Shown here in pieces: positions 1 to 9,790 of a stretch of DNA of 64,000 nt. The translations under genes were made by a program, and so were the position numbers. This DNA is from Streptomyces sp. SAI-127 (GTDB lineage Bacteria > Actinomycetota > Actinomycetes > Streptomycetales > Streptomycetaceae): the NCBI RefSeq assembly GCF_029894425.1, contig NZ_JARXYJ010000001.1, positions 7,026,501 through 7,090,500 of the forward strand, written 5' to 3'. Every line of letters begins with the position of its first letter. Within the stretch, counting starts at the first letter, position 1. A model generated the notes under the pieces. The model was given only the letters and a program-made list of their open reading frames with translations, did not search any database and had not been told where the DNA came from.

Positions 1-966
1 ACCGTCGTCCGCTACGACAAGCTGCTGCTGGCGACGGGCGCGGAGCCGCGCCGGCTGGACATCCCGGGGACCGATCTCGCGGGCGTCCATCACCTGCGCC
101 GCCTCGCCCACGCCGAGCGCCTCAAGGGTGTCCTGGCCACCCTGGGCAGGGACAACGGTCACCTTGTGATCGCCGGCGCCGGCTGGATCGGCCTGGAGGT
201 CGCGGCGGCGGCCCGGGAGTACGGCGCCGAGGTCACCGTCGTCGAGCCCCTGTCGACCCCCCTGTACTCGGTCCTCGGCCCCGAGCTCGGCAACCTCTTC
301 GCCGAGCTGCACCGCGAGCGTGGTGTCCGCTTCCACTTCGGGGCCAGACTGACGGAGATCGTCGGGCAGGACGGCATGGTCCTCGCGGCCCGTACCGACG
401 ACGGCGAGGAGCATCCCGCGCACGACGTCCTCGCGGCGGTCGGCGCGGCCCCCCGCGTCGCTCTCGCGGAGGCGGCCGGGCTCGAACTGGCGGACCGGGC
501 GCACGGCGGCGGTGTCGCCGTGGACGCACAACTGCGCACCTCCGACCCGGACATCTACGCGGCGGGCGACGTGGCCTCCTTCCACCACGCCCTCTTCGGC
601 AACCGGCTGCGGGTCGAGCACTGGGCCAACGCGCTCAACGGCGGCCCTGCGGCGGCGCGAGCGATGCTGGGCCGCCAGGTGACGTACGACCGGGTGCCCT
701 ACTTCTTCTCCGACCAGTACGACCTGGGAATGGAGTACAGCGGCTGGGCACCCCCGGGCTCGTACGACGAAGTGGTGATCCGGGGAGACGCCGGGAAGCG
801 GGAGTTCATCGCCTTCTGGGTGAAGCAGGGCCGTGTGCTGGCCGGGATGAACGTCAACGTGTGGGACGTCACAGAGCCGATTCAGGGACTGATCCGATCC
901 AGGGCTCAGGTGGACACGGAGGCACTGGCGGACCCGCACGTTCCCCTCGTCAGCCTCGTCCCGTAG
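1..966 (+). CDS. FAD-dependent pyridine nucleotide-disulphide oxidoreductase (3' part)
   Basis: The reading frame is open from base 1, so the gene starts before the window and about 320 residues are visible. It looks like a ferredoxin/rubredoxin reductase-type flavoprotein that moves electrons from NAD(P)H to a redox partner through FAD. The visible part has an ATGAEPR segment closing the first FAD-binding region, the NAD(P)-binding glycine motif IAGAGWIGLE, and the second FAD motif DIYAAGDVA, followed by a C-terminal reductase dimerisation-like domain. It ends with TAG at 966, 29 bases before dnaG. The electron acceptor cannot be told from the sequence. The family call is firm and the substrate is open. 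Confidence 0.85.
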   Translation, partial: TVVRYDKLLLATGAEPRRLDIPGTDLAGVHHLRRLAHAERLKGVLATLGRDNGHLVIAGAGWIGLEVAAAAREYGAEVTVVEPLSTPLYSVLGPELGNLFAELHRERGVRFHFGARLTEIVGQDGMVLAARTDDGEEHPAHDVLAAVGAAPRVALAEAAGLELADRAHGGGVAVDAQLRTSDPDIYAAGDVASFHHALFGNRLRVEHWANALNGGPAAARAMLGRQVTYDRVPYFFSDQYDLGMEYSGWAPPGSYDEVVIRGDAGKREFIAFWVKQGRVLAGMNVNVWDVTEPIQGLIRSRAQVDTEALADPHVPLVSLVP

Positions 967-995
967 GTGTCAGTACCTCCCCGTAGACTTCACGC

Positions 996-2903
996 GTGGC
1001 AGGACGGATCAACGACGAGGACGTGAAGGCGGTACGGGACGCGGTCCCGATCGACGCCGTGGTGTCCGAGTACCTCCAGCTGCGCAACGCGGGCGGTGGC
1101 AACCTCAAGGGCCTGTGTCCCTTCCACGACGAGAAGTCGCCGTCCTTCCAGGTCAGTCCGAGCAAGGGCCTCTTCCACTGCTTCGGCTGCCAGGAGGGCG
1201 GCGACACCATCACATTCGTGATGAAGGTCGACCACCTCTCCTTCTCCGAGGCGGTCGAGCGCCTGGCGGGCCAGGCCGGCATCACCCTGCGGTACGAGGA
1301 GGGCGGCTACAACCCCTCCCACCAGCGCGGCGAGCGCATCCGCCTGGTCGAGGCCCACAAGATCGCCGCCGACTGGTACATGGAGCAGCTGGCCACCGGC
1401 CCGGAGGCCGACACCGGCCGCCAGTTCCTCGCCGAGCGCGGCTTCGACCAGGCCGCCGCCGCGCACTTCTCCGTCGGCTACAGCCCCCAGGGCTGGGACC
1501 ACCTCACCCGCTTCCTGCGCGGCAAGGGCTTCACCGACAAGGAGCTCCTGCTCTCCGGTCTCTCCCAGGAAGGCCGCCGCGGCCCCATCGACCGCTTCCG
1601 CGGCCGTCTGATGTGGCCCATCCGCGACATCGGCGGAGACGTCGTCGGCTTCGGCGCACGCAAGCTCTACGAGGCGGACAACGGCCCCAAGTACCTCAAC
1701 ACGCCCGACACGGCGATCTACCGGAAGTCCCAGGTCCTCTACGGCATCGACCTCGCGAAGAAGGACATCGCCAAGGCGTCCCGCGCGGTCGTCGTCGAGG
1801 GCTACACCGACGTCATGGCCTGCCACCTCGCCGGCGTGACGACCGCGATCGCGACCTGCGGCACGGCCTTCGGCGGCGACCACATCAAGATCCTGCGCCG
1901 GCTGCTGATGGACAACGGCTCGGCCCGCGTGATCTTCACCTTCGACGGCGACGCGGCCGGCCAGAAAGCGGCCCTGCGCGCCTTCGAGGACGACCAGAAG
2001 TTCGCAGCCGAGACCTACATCGCGATCGCCCCCGACGGCATGGACCCCTGCGAGCTGCGCCTCGCCAAGGGCGACGAGGCGGTCGCCGACCTGGCCGAAC
2101 CCCGCACCCCGCTCTTCGAGTTCGCGCTGCGCCAGATCGTCGTCCGCTACGACCTCGACACCCCCGCCGGCCGCGCCGCGGCCCTCGACGAGGCCGCCCC
2201 GATCGTCGCCCGCATCAAGAACAGCGGCGCCCAGCACGAGGTCGCCGTCCAGCTCGCCGGCATGCTCGGCATCCTCGACACCCAGTTCGTGGTCAAGAGG
2301 GTGGCCCAGCTGGCCCGTTGGTCCCGCGACCGCGGCGGCAGGGGCCCGGCCCCCTCGGGACGCGGCCCGCAGCAGCCGTCGTACGACGGAGCCCACCGCC
2401 CCGCCGTCTCCGGCCCCGCCCTGACCCTGCGCAACCCCGTCTACGCCACCGAGCGCGAGCTGCTCAAGCTCGCCCTGCAGCGCCCCGAGCTGGTCTCCCC
2501 GGCCTTCGACGCGTACGGCATCGACGAGTTCACCGCCCCGCCCTACGCCGCCGTACGCCAGGCCATCATGGACGCGGGCGGCGCGGAGTACGGCGTCCAG
2601 GACTCCCAGGACTACCTCGTCCGGGTCCGCGAGGCCGCCCCCGATGACGCGGTCCGCGCCATGGTCACGGAGCTGGCCGTCGAGGCGATCATGCGGCGCA
2701 CGGTCGACGAGAACTACGCCGGCGAACAGCTCGTCACGGTCCGCCGCCGCGCCGTCGACCGCCGCATCCAGGAGATCCAGGGCACCCTGATCCGCCTCGG
2801 CTCCGGCGGCGACCCGGCCCACCTGGCCGCCGTACAGAACGAGGTGTGGGTACTCCAGCAGTACGGCCAGGCACTGCGGGAGCGCGGCGCGGCCGCTCTC
2901 TAG
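996..2903 (+). CDS. dnaG: DNA primase DnaG
   Basis: DnaG makes the RNA primers for DNA replication. The 635-aa length is normal for actinobacteria. An N-terminal CHC2 zinc finger is visible (CPFH near residue 41, CFGC near 64). The TOPRIM core follows, with VVEGYTDVMA carrying the catalytic glutamate and the metal-binding FTFDGDAAG segment. The C-terminal third is a helical, helicase-binding type region after a Pro/Gly-rich linker near residues 450-475. A GTG start is chosen because it gives the expected N-terminus (AGRINDEDVKAVR). It sits just upstream of a sigma-factor gene in the same direction, an arrangement also known in other Streptomyces. The large opposite-strand frame across this gene is a codon-bias shadow. 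Confidence 0.97.
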   Translation: MAGRINDEDVKAVRDAVPIDAVVSEYLQLRNAGGGNLKGLCPFHDEKSPSFQVSPSKGLFHCFGCQEGGDTITFVMKVDHLSFSEAVERLAGQAGITLRYEEGGYNPSHQRGERIRLVEAHKIAADWYMEQLATGPEADTGRQFLAERGFDQAAAAHFSVGYSPQGWDHLTRFLRGKGFTDKELLLSGLSQEGRRGPIDRFRGRLMWPIRDIGGDVVGFGARKLYEADNGPKYLNTPDTAIYRKSQVLYGIDLAKKDIAKASRAVVVEGYTDVMACHLAGVTTAIATCGTAFGGDHIKILRRLLMDNGSARVIFTFDGDAAGQKAALRAFEDDQKFAAETYIAIAPDGMDPCELRLAKGDEAVADLAEPRTPLFEFALRQIVVRYDLDTPAGRAAALDEAAPIVARIKNSGAQHEVAVQLAGMLGILDTQFVVKRVAQLARWSRDRGGRGPAPSGRGPQQPSYDGAHRPAVSGPALTLRNPVYATERELLKLALQRPELVSPAFDAYGIDEFTAPPYAAVRQAIMDAGGAEYGVQDSQDYLVRVREAAPDDAVRAMVTELAVEAIMRRTVDENYAGEQLVTVRRRAVDRRIQEIQGTLIRLGSGGDPAHLAAVQNEVWVLQQYGQALRERGAAAL

Positions 2904-3213
2904 CGCCGGTTCCCGTACGCCTTTCAAGTGGTTTCACGGCCGTTGGCCCGCGTACTCGTAAGGCAAAGTAACCAGGCGGTCACGGACCGGACTCAAAAAG
3001 TCCCCGCACGCCCCTCGTGGCGGCGATGTGTCGTACTCCACACTGGGTCCGGTGCCTGAGTCCTCGGAGCGCGGCCGATCCGCCCCCAGCGGGTCCCAGA
3101 CCCCCGCGGTTCCGCTCATCGCGTACGGGACGGACAGCGGCGAGGCCGCCGACTCCGCCCCCGAAGTACCGCTGCCGCACTCCATGGCAGCGATCATCCT
3201 GGAGGTCGCCCCC

Positions 3214-4341
3214 GTGCAGACCCAGACCCTGACACAGACCGAGAACGGTACGGACGACACGACAGAGCAGGACGCCGAGACCGACGTACTCGTCGCGGTG
3301 CCCCCGCAGAGCCGTGTCGCGCACCACCCCGAGGCGGAGCCGGACACCCCGCCCGCGGAAGCCCTCGACAACGTGGAGACCGAGCCGGTCGAACCGCCCG
3401 AGCCGCCCCGCGCCCGCGCCGACACCGGCGGCCCGTCCTCGGACCTGTTCCGCCAGTACCTGCGGGAGATCGGCCGCATCCCGCTGCTCACCGCGGCCGA
3501 GGAGGTCGACCTCGCCCGCCGGGTCGAGGCCGGCCTGTTCGCCGAGGAGAAACTGAGCAACGCCCCCGACCTGGACAGCCAGTTGGCGCTCGACCTGGAT
3601 CGTCTGGTCGTGCTGGGCCGCATGGCCAAGCGCCGCCTCATCGAGGCGAACCTGCGTCTCGTCGTGTCCGTCGCGAAACGGTACGTCGGCCGCGGCCTGA
3701 CCATGCTCGACCTGGTTCAGGAGGGAAACCTGGGCCTGATCCGGGCCGTCGAGAAGTTCGACTACGCCCGCGGCTACAAGTTCTCCACCTACGCCACCTG
3801 GTGGATCCGCCAGGCCATGTCCCGGGCCCTCGCCGACCAGGCCCGGACGATCCGAGTCCCGGTCCACGTCGTCGAGTTGATCAACCGGGTCGTGCGCGTC
3901 CAACGCCGCATGCTCCAGGAGCGCGGCTACGAACCGACCCCGGAAGAGGTCGCGGCCCACCTCGACCTCGCCCCCGAACGCGTCAGCGAGGTCCTGCGCC
4001 TGGCCCAGGAACCGGTGTCGTTGCACGCGCCGGTCGGCGAGGAGGACGACGTGGCCCTCGGCGACCTCATCGAGGACGGCGACGCCGCCTCGCCGGTCGA
4101 GTCGGCGGCGTTCCTGCTGCTCAGGGAGCACCTGGAGGCGGTGCTGTCGACCCTGGGCGAACGTGAGCGCAAGGTCGTCCAACTCCGGTACGGCCTGGCC
4201 GACGGGCGGCCGCGCACACTGGAGGAGATCGGCCGCATCTTCGGCGTGACGCGGGAGCGGATACGGCAGATCGAGTCCAAGACGCTGAACAAGCTGCGGG
4301 ATCACGCTTTTGCGGATCAGCTCCGGGGCTACCTGGACTGA
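3214..4341 (+). CDS. hrdA: Group-2 RNA polymerase sigma factor, HrdA-like
   Basis: This is a sigma-70 family factor of the principal-sigma-like Hrd group. Regions seen in order are: region 1.2 ([16 protein letters not shown]), region 2 with the core-binding and -10 recognition helices ([16 protein letters not shown] and [14 protein letters not shown]), region 3, and region 4.2 with the -35 helix-turn-helix ([18 protein letters not shown]). The N-terminus is short and acidic, without the long region 1.1 of HrdB, so a non-essential group-2 factor fits better. The GTG at 3214 is preceded by GGAGG at 3201-3205 with 8 bases spacing, giving 375 aa. In-frame starts at 3028 and 3184 would lengthen it but lack a clear ribosome site. 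The hrdA name is inferred from the dnaG and ABC-exporter neighbours. Confidence 0.85.
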   Translation: MQTQTLTQTENGTDDTTEQDAETDVLVAVPPQSRVAHHPEAEPDTPPAEALDNVETEPVEPPEPPRARADTGGPSSDLFRQYLREIGRIPLLTAAEEVDLARRVEAGLFAEEKLSNAPDLDSQLALDLDRLVVLGRMAKRRLIEANLRLVVSVAKRYVGRGLTMLDLVQEGNLGLIRAVEKFDYARGYKFSTYATWWIRQAMSRALADQARTIRVPVHVVELINRVVRVQRRMLQERGYEPTPEEVAAHLDLAPERVSEVLRLAQEPVSLHAPVGEEDDVALGDLIEDGDAASPVESAAFLLLREHLEAVLSTLGERERKVVQLRYGLADGRPRTLEEIGRIFGVTRERIRQIESKTLNKLRDHAFADQLRGYLD

Positions 4342-4344
4342 GGA

Positions 4345-4372
4345 AAGGGGGCCGTTTCGCCACGGCCCCCTT
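4345..4372. terminator. Bidirectional intrinsic terminator
   Basis: A perfect 11-bp stem (AAGGGGGCCGT / ACGGCCCCCTT) with the loop TTCGCC lies between the convergent ends of the sigma gene and the ABC exporter operon. It is placed to stop transcription from both sides. Confidence 0.8.
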
Positions 4373-4375
4373 CAG

Positions 4376-6304
4376 CTAGTCCACCTCGGCCACCGCCTGC
4401 GCGAACTGTGCCGTGTACAGCCGCGCGTACGCCCCGTCCGCCGCCAACAGGTCCGTGTGCGTGCCCTGTTCGACGATCGAGCCGTTCTCCATCACCAGGA
4501 TGGTGTCCGCGTCCCGGATCGTCGAGAGGCGGTGGGCGATGACGAACGACGTGCGGCCGTGGGCCAGTTTCGCCATCGCCTTCTGGATCAGGACCTCCGT
4601 GCGGGTGTCCACCGACGAGGTGGCCTCGTCCAGCACCAGGATCACCGGGTCCGACAGGAACGCCCGGGCGATGGTGATGAGCTGCTTCTCACCCGCGCTC
4701 ACCCCGCTGCCCTCGTCGTCGATCACGGTGTCGTAGCCGTCGGGGAGGGTCCGGATGAACCGGTCCGCGTGGGCCGCCCGGGCCGCCTCCTCGATCTCGC
4801 CGCGGGTGACCTCGCGCGAGGCGCCGTACGCGATGTTCTCCGCGATCGTGCCGCCGAAGAGCCAGGTGTCCTGGAGCACCATGCCGATCCCGGCGCGCAG
4901 GTCGTCCCGGGACATGCGGGCGATGTCCACGCCGTCGAGGGTGATCCGCCCGCCCGAGACGTCGTAGAACCGCATGAGCAGGTTGACCAGGGTGGTCTTT
5001 CCGGCTCCCGTCGGACCGACGATCGCGACCGTGTGTCCCGGTTCGACCTTCAGCGAGAGGTCCTCGATGAGCGGCTTCTCGGGGTCGTAGCGGAAGGAGA
5101 CATGCTCCAGAGCGACCCGCCCGCGCAGTTCCTCGGGCCTCGCGCTCGACACCGGATCCGCCTCCTGCTCCTCCGCGTCCAGGAGTTCGAAGATCCGCTC
5201 GGCCGAGGCGACACCCGACTGCACGAGGTTCGCCATCGACGCGACCTGCGTGAGCGGCATCGAGAACTGCCGGGAGTACTGGATGAAGGCCTGCACGTCA
5301 CCGATGGACAGCGAGCCGGACGCGACCCGCAGCCCGCCGACGACCGCCACCAGCACGTAGTTGAGGTTCGAGACGAACATCATCAGCGGCTGCATGACCC
5401 CGCTGTTGAACTGCGCCTTGAACCCGGCCTCGTACAGCGCGTCGTTCTGCTCGGCGAACTGCGCGGCCGACTCGTCCTGGCGGCCGAACACCTTCACCAG
5501 GGTGTGCCCGGTGTACATCTCCTCGATGTGGGCGTTGAGCTTGCCCGTGGTGCGCCACTGCTGCACGAAGTGCGGCTGCGAGCGCTTGCCCACGCGCGTG
5601 GCGACGACGAACGACAGCGGCACGGTGACCAGCGCGACCAGGGCCAGCAGCCAGGACACCCAGAACATCATCGCGAGCACACCGATGATGGTGAGCAGCG
5701 AGTTGATGAGCTGGCCCATCGACTGCTGGAGGGTCTGGCCGATGTTGTCGATGTCGTTGGTGGCCCGGGACAGGACCTCGCCGCGCTGGCGCTTGTCGAA
5801 GTACGACAGCGGCAGCCGCGACAGCTTCGTCTGCACGTCCTCGCGCATCCGGAACATCGTGCGGTTGACGGTCCGGTTGACCAGCCGCGTCGCCACCGCC
5901 ATCAGCAGCCCCGCGATGAGGAACACCCCGACCGCGAACAGCAGCACATGCCCTACGGCGGTGAAGTCGATGCCCTCGCCGGGCGTGAAGTCGGTGCTGC
6001 GGAGCATGTCGGCGACCTGACCTTCGCCGCGTTCCCGCATCGACGCGAGGACCTCCGCCTTGCTGGCGCCGGAGGGCATCTGCCGTCCGATGATGCCCGC
6101 GAAGACCAGGTCGGTGGCCTCGCCGAGGATCTTCGGCCCGACCACGTTGAGGCCGACGCTCAGCACGACGCAGAACAACATCGCGTAGAGCGTCAGCCGC
6201 TCCGGCTTGAACTGGGCGAGCAGCCGCCTGCCGGACACCTTGAAGTCGATCGACCGGTTCTCGGGACCGGTGCCGGCCATCATGCGCCCCATGGGCCCGG
6301 CCAT
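4376..6304 (-). CDS. ABC exporter half-transporter (membrane domain fused to ATPase), subunit 2
   Basis: This is a 642-aa type IV ABC exporter chain with an N-terminal six-helix membrane domain (about residues 35-360) and a C-terminal nucleotide-binding domain. Walker A (GPTGAGKTTL), a slightly unusual signature (GVSAGEKQL), Walker B with the catalytic glutamate (VILVLDEATSS) and the H-loop (AHRLS) are all present. Its ATG overlaps the TGA of the upstream half-transporter (ATGA), so the two are translationally coupled and should form a heterodimer in the plasma membrane. The exported compound (drug, lipid or peptide) cannot be read from the sequence. Confidence 0.93.
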   Translation of the reverse strand: MAGPMGRMMAGTGPENRSIDFKVSGRRLLAQFKPERLTLYAMLFCVVLSVGLNVVGPKILGEATDLVFAGIIGRQMPSGASKAEVLASMRERGEGQVADMLRSTDFTPGEGIDFTAVGHVLLFAVGVFLIAGLLMAVATRLVNRTVNRTMFRMREDVQTKLSRLPLSYFDKRQRGEVLSRATNDIDNIGQTLQQSMGQLINSLLTIIGVLAMMFWVSWLLALVALVTVPLSFVVATRVGKRSQPHFVQQWRTTGKLNAHIEEMYTGHTLVKVFGRQDESAAQFAEQNDALYEAGFKAQFNSGVMQPLMMFVSNLNYVLVAVVGGLRVASGSLSIGDVQAFIQYSRQFSMPLTQVASMANLVQSGVASAERIFELLDAEEQEADPVSSARPEELRGRVALEHVSFRYDPEKPLIEDLSLKVEPGHTVAIVGPTGAGKTTLVNLLMRFYDVSGGRITLDGVDIARMSRDDLRAGIGMVLQDTWLFGGTIAENIAYGASREVTRGEIEEAARAAHADRFIRTLPDGYDTVIDDEGSGVSAGEKQLITIARAFLSDPVILVLDEATSSVDTRTEVLIQKAMAKLAHGRTSFVIAHRLSTIRDADTILVMENGSIVEQGTHTDLLAADGAYARLYTAQFAQAVAEVD

Positions 6305-8037
6305 CAGGCAGCCTCCGCTTCCGTGAGCTGGGAGAGCACGATCTCCCGGTAGGTCTCGTTGTCCGCCATCAGCTCGCGGTGGGTACCAGTGCCGACGACC
6401 CGGCCCTCGTCGAGGACGACGATCCGGTCGGCGTCGCGGATGGTGGCCACCCGCTGCGCGACGATCACGACGGTCGCCTCCGAGGTCTCCTCGGCGAGCG
6501 CCGCGCGAAGGGCCGCGTCGGTCGCGTAGTCGAGGGCGGAGAAGGAGTCGTCGAAGAGGTAGATCTCCGGCCGCTGCACGAGCGTGCGCGCGATGGCGAG
6601 CCGCTGCCGCTGACCACCGGAGACGTTGGTGCCGCCCTGCGCGATGGGGGAGTCAAGGCCGTTCTCCAGCCCGGAGACGAAGTCCTTGGCCTGCGCCACC
6701 TCCAGCGCGTGCCACAGCTCCTCGTCCGTGGCGTCCGGGTTGCCGTAGCGAAGGTTCGTGGCGACCGTGCCCGCGAAGAGATACGGCTTCTGCGGCACGA
6801 GCCCCACGGTCTTGGCCAGCAGCACGGGGTCGACCTCGGCGACGGCCACCCCGTCGACGAGCACCTCGCCGTCGGTCGCGTCGAACAGCCGGGGAACCAG
6901 CCCGAGCAGCGTGGACTTGCCGCTGCCGGTCGAGCCGATCACGGCGGTCACTTCGCCGGGCCGGGCCACCAGGTCGATCGACTTGAGCACCGGCTCCTCG
7001 GCGCCCGGGTAGCGGAAGCCCGCGCCCCGGATCTCCAGATGCCCGTGCCGCCGCAGCTCGCGGACGGGGGCCAGGGGAGGCACCACGCTGGAGGAGGTGT
7101 CGAGGACCTCCTGGACGCGCTCGGCGCACACCTCCGCGCGCGGCACCATCATGAACATGAAGGTGGCCATCATCACGGACATGACGATCTGCATCAGATA
7201 GGCGAGGAACGCGGTCAGATCACCGATCTGCATCCCGCCGCTGTCGATCCGGTGGGCACCGAACCACACCACCGCGATCGAGGACAGGTTCACCGTCGTC
7301 ATGACCACGGGGAACATCAGCGCGAGCAGGTTGCCGGTCTTGAGGGAGATCTCCGTCAGGTCGCTGTTCGCCTTCCGGAAACGGTCCTCCTCGTACGCGT
7401 CGCGCACGAACGCCCGGATGACCCGGTTGCCGGTGATCTGCTCGCGCAGCACCCGGTTCACCGTGTCGAGACGCACCTGCATGGACCGGAACAGGGGCCG
7501 CAGCCGCCGTACGATCAACGTCACGCAGATGCCCAGCGTCGGCACCACGGCCACCAGCACCCCGGACAGCGGCACGTCCAGGCCGAGCGCCAGCACGATG
7601 CCGCCCACGCACATGATGGGCGCCGACACCAGCAGCGTGAACGTCATCAGGGCCAGCATCTGGACCTGCTGCACGTCATTGGTCGTACGGGTGATCAGCG
7701 TGGGCGCCCCGAACTGGCCGACCTCGCGCGCCGAGAACGACTGCACCCGGTCGAAGACCGCCGCCCGCAGGTCCCGGCCGAGCGCGGAGGCGGTCCGGGC
7801 GCCGTAGAACACGGCCCCGATGTTGCACACCACCTGCGCCAGCGAGATGCCGATCATCACGGCGCCGTAGCTCAGGATGTAACCGGTGTCTCCGTTCACG
7901 ACGCCGTGGTCGATGATGTCCGCGTTCAGCGTGGGCAGGTAGAGGGTGGCGCAGGTCTGCAGGAACTGCAGCAGCACCAGGATGGTGATGGCTTTCTTGT
8001 AGGGCCTGAGATAGGTCCGCAGAAGTCGTATGAGCAC
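6304..8037 (-). CDS. ABC exporter half-transporter, subunit 1 with degenerate ATPase site
   Basis: The 577-aa partner of the downstream half-transporter has the same fold: an N-terminal membrane domain and a C-terminal ATPase. Walker A (GSTGSGKST) and the signature (VSGGQRQR) are canonical. Walker B reads YLFDDSFSALD, so the catalytic glutamate is replaced by Asp. The H-loop reads IVAQRVAT, with Gln in place of His. These two changes are the standard marks of the degenerate site in heterodimeric ABC exporters of the LmrCD/TM287-288 kind. The start is GTG at 8037. It is the first gene of a two-gene operon that ends at the bidirectional terminator next to the sigma gene. Confidence 0.93.
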   Translation of the reverse strand: MLIRLLRTYLRPYKKAITILVLLQFLQTCATLYLPTLNADIIDHGVVNGDTGYILSYGAVMIGISLAQVVCNIGAVFYGARTASALGRDLRAAVFDRVQSFSAREVGQFGAPTLITRTTNDVQQVQMLALMTFTLLVSAPIMCVGGIVLALGLDVPLSGVLVAVVPTLGICVTLIVRRLRPLFRSMQVRLDTVNRVLREQITGNRVIRAFVRDAYEEDRFRKANSDLTEISLKTGNLLALMFPVVMTTVNLSSIAVVWFGAHRIDSGGMQIGDLTAFLAYLMQIVMSVMMATFMFMMVPRAEVCAERVQEVLDTSSSVVPPLAPVRELRRHGHLEIRGAGFRYPGAEEPVLKSIDLVARPGEVTAVIGSTGSGKSTLLGLVPRLFDATDGEVLVDGVAVAEVDPVLLAKTVGLVPQKPYLFAGTVATNLRYGNPDATDEELWHALEVAQAKDFVSGLENGLDSPIAQGGTNVSGGQRQRLAIARTLVQRPEIYLFDDSFSALDYATDAALRAALAEETSEATVVIVAQRVATIRDADRIVVLDEGRVVGTGTHRELMADNETYREIVLSQLTEAEAA

Positions 8038-8206
8038 GCTACGTCTCTCGGAGTCGGCGACGGGGCGGGTGGTTGCCCCTGGCCCCTATCGTCGAACACT
8101 CCACCCGTGTTACCTCAACCGATTAAGCCGACAGCAGTGCTTCGTACGGCCTTCCGGGTCCTCGTGGGCCCGGACTCCTACCGGACTCTTACGTTCCGCG
8201 ACTTGC

Positions 8207-9649
8207 CTACCGGAACGCGCCCGGGTAGGTCTGCTCCCGCACGGACACGTACTGCTGCCGCACCGCCTGCCCCACCGCCAGCTCCTCGCCGGGCTCCAGA
8301 ACCTGCGCGGCCGGGCCCTGCCACATCGGCGGGGTACGCGGATCGAGCGTGCCCTGCGAGACCCCGAGCGCCCAGGCCGCCTGCCGGGCGGCACCGATCG
8401 CCGCGTAGTCCGCGGGCTGCGGCACGACGACCTGCGCGCCGAACAGCGCGGGCGCGGCGGCCTGTACGGCGGACAGCTCGGCGGCGGCTCCCAGCAGGAA
8501 GACCCGCCGCACCTCGACACCGCGGCCGCGCAGCACGTCGAGCGCGTCGGCGAGCCCGCACAGCATGCCCTCGAACGCGGCCCGCGCCAGGTGCTCCGGC
8601 TTCATCGACTCCCGCCGCAGCCCGCTCAGCGTCCCCGCGGTGTGCGGCAGGTTCGGCGTCCGCTCACCTTCCAGATAGGGCAGCAGTACGAGCCCGTGGG
8701 CCCCCGGCGTCGACTTCATCGCCAGCTCGGACAGGCTCTCCAGGTCGTTCAGCCCGAGCATCTCGGCGGCCCCGCGCAGGGTCCGTACGGCGTTCAGGGT
8801 GGTGACGACGGGCAGGTGCATGCCGGTCGCGTCGGCCAGGGAGGTGATCATCCCGCTGTTGTCGACGAGGGCCTCGGGGTGCACGGCCATCACGGACCCG
8901 GAGGCGCCCAGCGACACCACGGCGTCGCCGAGACCGATCCCGAGACCGAAGGCGGCGGCCATGGTCTCACCGGTCCCGGCGGAGATCAGCAGCCCCTCCG
9001 GGGTCGTACCGGCCGCGTCCGAGGGCCCGATCACCTCGGGGAGCATCGCCTGGTGACCCAGGGCCAGTTCGACAAGGTCGGAGCGGTAGGCGCCGGTGGC
9101 CGCGGACCAGTAGCCGGTGCCGGAGGCGCCGCCGCGGTCGGTGGTCCTCCTGACCGGCCGGCCGAGGAGCTGCCACACCAGCCAGTCGTGCGCCTGGAGG
9201 AGCACGGCGGTGCGCAGAGCGGCGTCGGGCTCGGTCTTGTTCAGCCAGCGCAGTTTGGTGACGGGCTGCGCCGCCTGCGGCACACACCCCACCGCCTGGG
9301 CCCACGCCTCGCGCCCGCCGAGCGCGTCGACGAGGTCGGCCGCGGCGACCTGCGCGCGCTTGTCGCCGCCGGCCATGGCGGGACGGACGGTGTTGCCCTG
9401 GGCGTCGAGGGGCACGACGGCGTTCTGCTGCGACGACACGCCGATGGCCTGCACGCCCTCGAGGAGACCGCCGCCGGCGGCTTCACCGAGGGAGAGGAGC
9501 CACGCCTGGGGATCGACGTCGGATGCGCGGCCGCCGCCCTCCACCGGGTGCGGGGCATACCCCTGCTTGAGCACGGCACCGGTGTCTGCGTCGCAGACGA
9601 CGATGCGAGTGAAATCGGGTGAGCTGTCCAACCCGGCGACTATCCCCAT
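8207..9649 (-). CDS. xylB: FGGY-family carbohydrate kinase, xylulokinase-like
   Basis: This 480-aa sugar kinase has the two-lobed FGGY/actin fold. The N-terminal GLDSSPDFTRIVV segment is the first phosphate-binding loop. IGVSSQQN and a later glycine-rich SLGASGSV segment mark the sugar and ATP sites, and the C-terminal FGGY-type region contains FLLGAAAELSAVQ and AAIGAARQAAWALG. Xylulokinase is the closest recognised family and would phosphorylate D-xylulose for the pentose phosphate pathway. It stands alone, with no xylose isomerase or transporter beside it, so the substrate is not proven by context. The first conserved loop has SSPDF where classical XylB has a Thr/Ser-Lys pattern, which leaves room for another pentulose. 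Confidence 0.85.
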   Translation of the reverse strand: MGIVAGLDSSPDFTRIVVCDADTGAVLKQGYAPHPVEGGGRASDVDPQAWLLSLGEAAGGGLLEGVQAIGVSSQQNAVVPLDAQGNTVRPAMAGGDKRAQVAAADLVDALGGREAWAQAVGCVPQAAQPVTKLRWLNKTEPDAALRTAVLLQAHDWLVWQLLGRPVRRTTDRGGASGTGYWSAATGAYRSDLVELALGHQAMLPEVIGPSDAAGTTPEGLLISAGTGETMAAAFGLGIGLGDAVVSLGASGSVMAVHPEALVDNSGMITSLADATGMHLPVVTTLNAVRTLRGAAEMLGLNDLESLSELAMKSTPGAHGLVLLPYLEGERTPNLPHTAGTLSGLRRESMKPEHLARAAFEGMLCGLADALDVLRGRGVEVRRVFLLGAAAELSAVQAAAPALFGAQVVVPQPADYAAIGAARQAAWALGVSQGTLDPRTPPMWQGPAAQVLEPGEELAVGQAVRQQYVSVREQTYPGAFR

Positions 9650-9735
9650 GGCGCAAATTCTATGGGCGTAGCGTCGTGGCGGCGCGCACGGATTCGCGGG
9701 CCCGGAACCGTCACGACCGGTCGTGTCCTGCGACG

Positions 9736-9765
9736 GAGCCGCGGGGCGCCATGGCCCCGCGGCTC
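9736..9765 (-). terminator. Intrinsic terminator after the YtxH gene
   Basis: A perfect 12-bp GC stem (GAGCCGCGGGGC / GCCCCGCGGCTC) with a six-base loop lies 26 bases past the stop of the small YtxH gene and before the xylulokinase start. Confidence 0.65.
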
Positions 9766-9790
9766 TGGGTGGTATGCGTCACTGTCGGCT

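Noticed and set aside
990..2927. A 645-codon open frame opposite dnaG
   Set aside because: It mirrors the third-position GC bias of dnaG and has no family features; dnaG is certain on the other strand.
3028..3213. N-terminal extension of the sigma factor from GTG 3028
   Set aside because: No ribosome site precedes it, while GGAGG sits eight bases before GTG 3214; the extension has no family features.
4310..9622. Very long plus-strand frames opposite the ABC exporter and xylulokinase genes
   Set aside because: They are His/Arg/Gln-rich codon-bias shadows with no recognisable domain.
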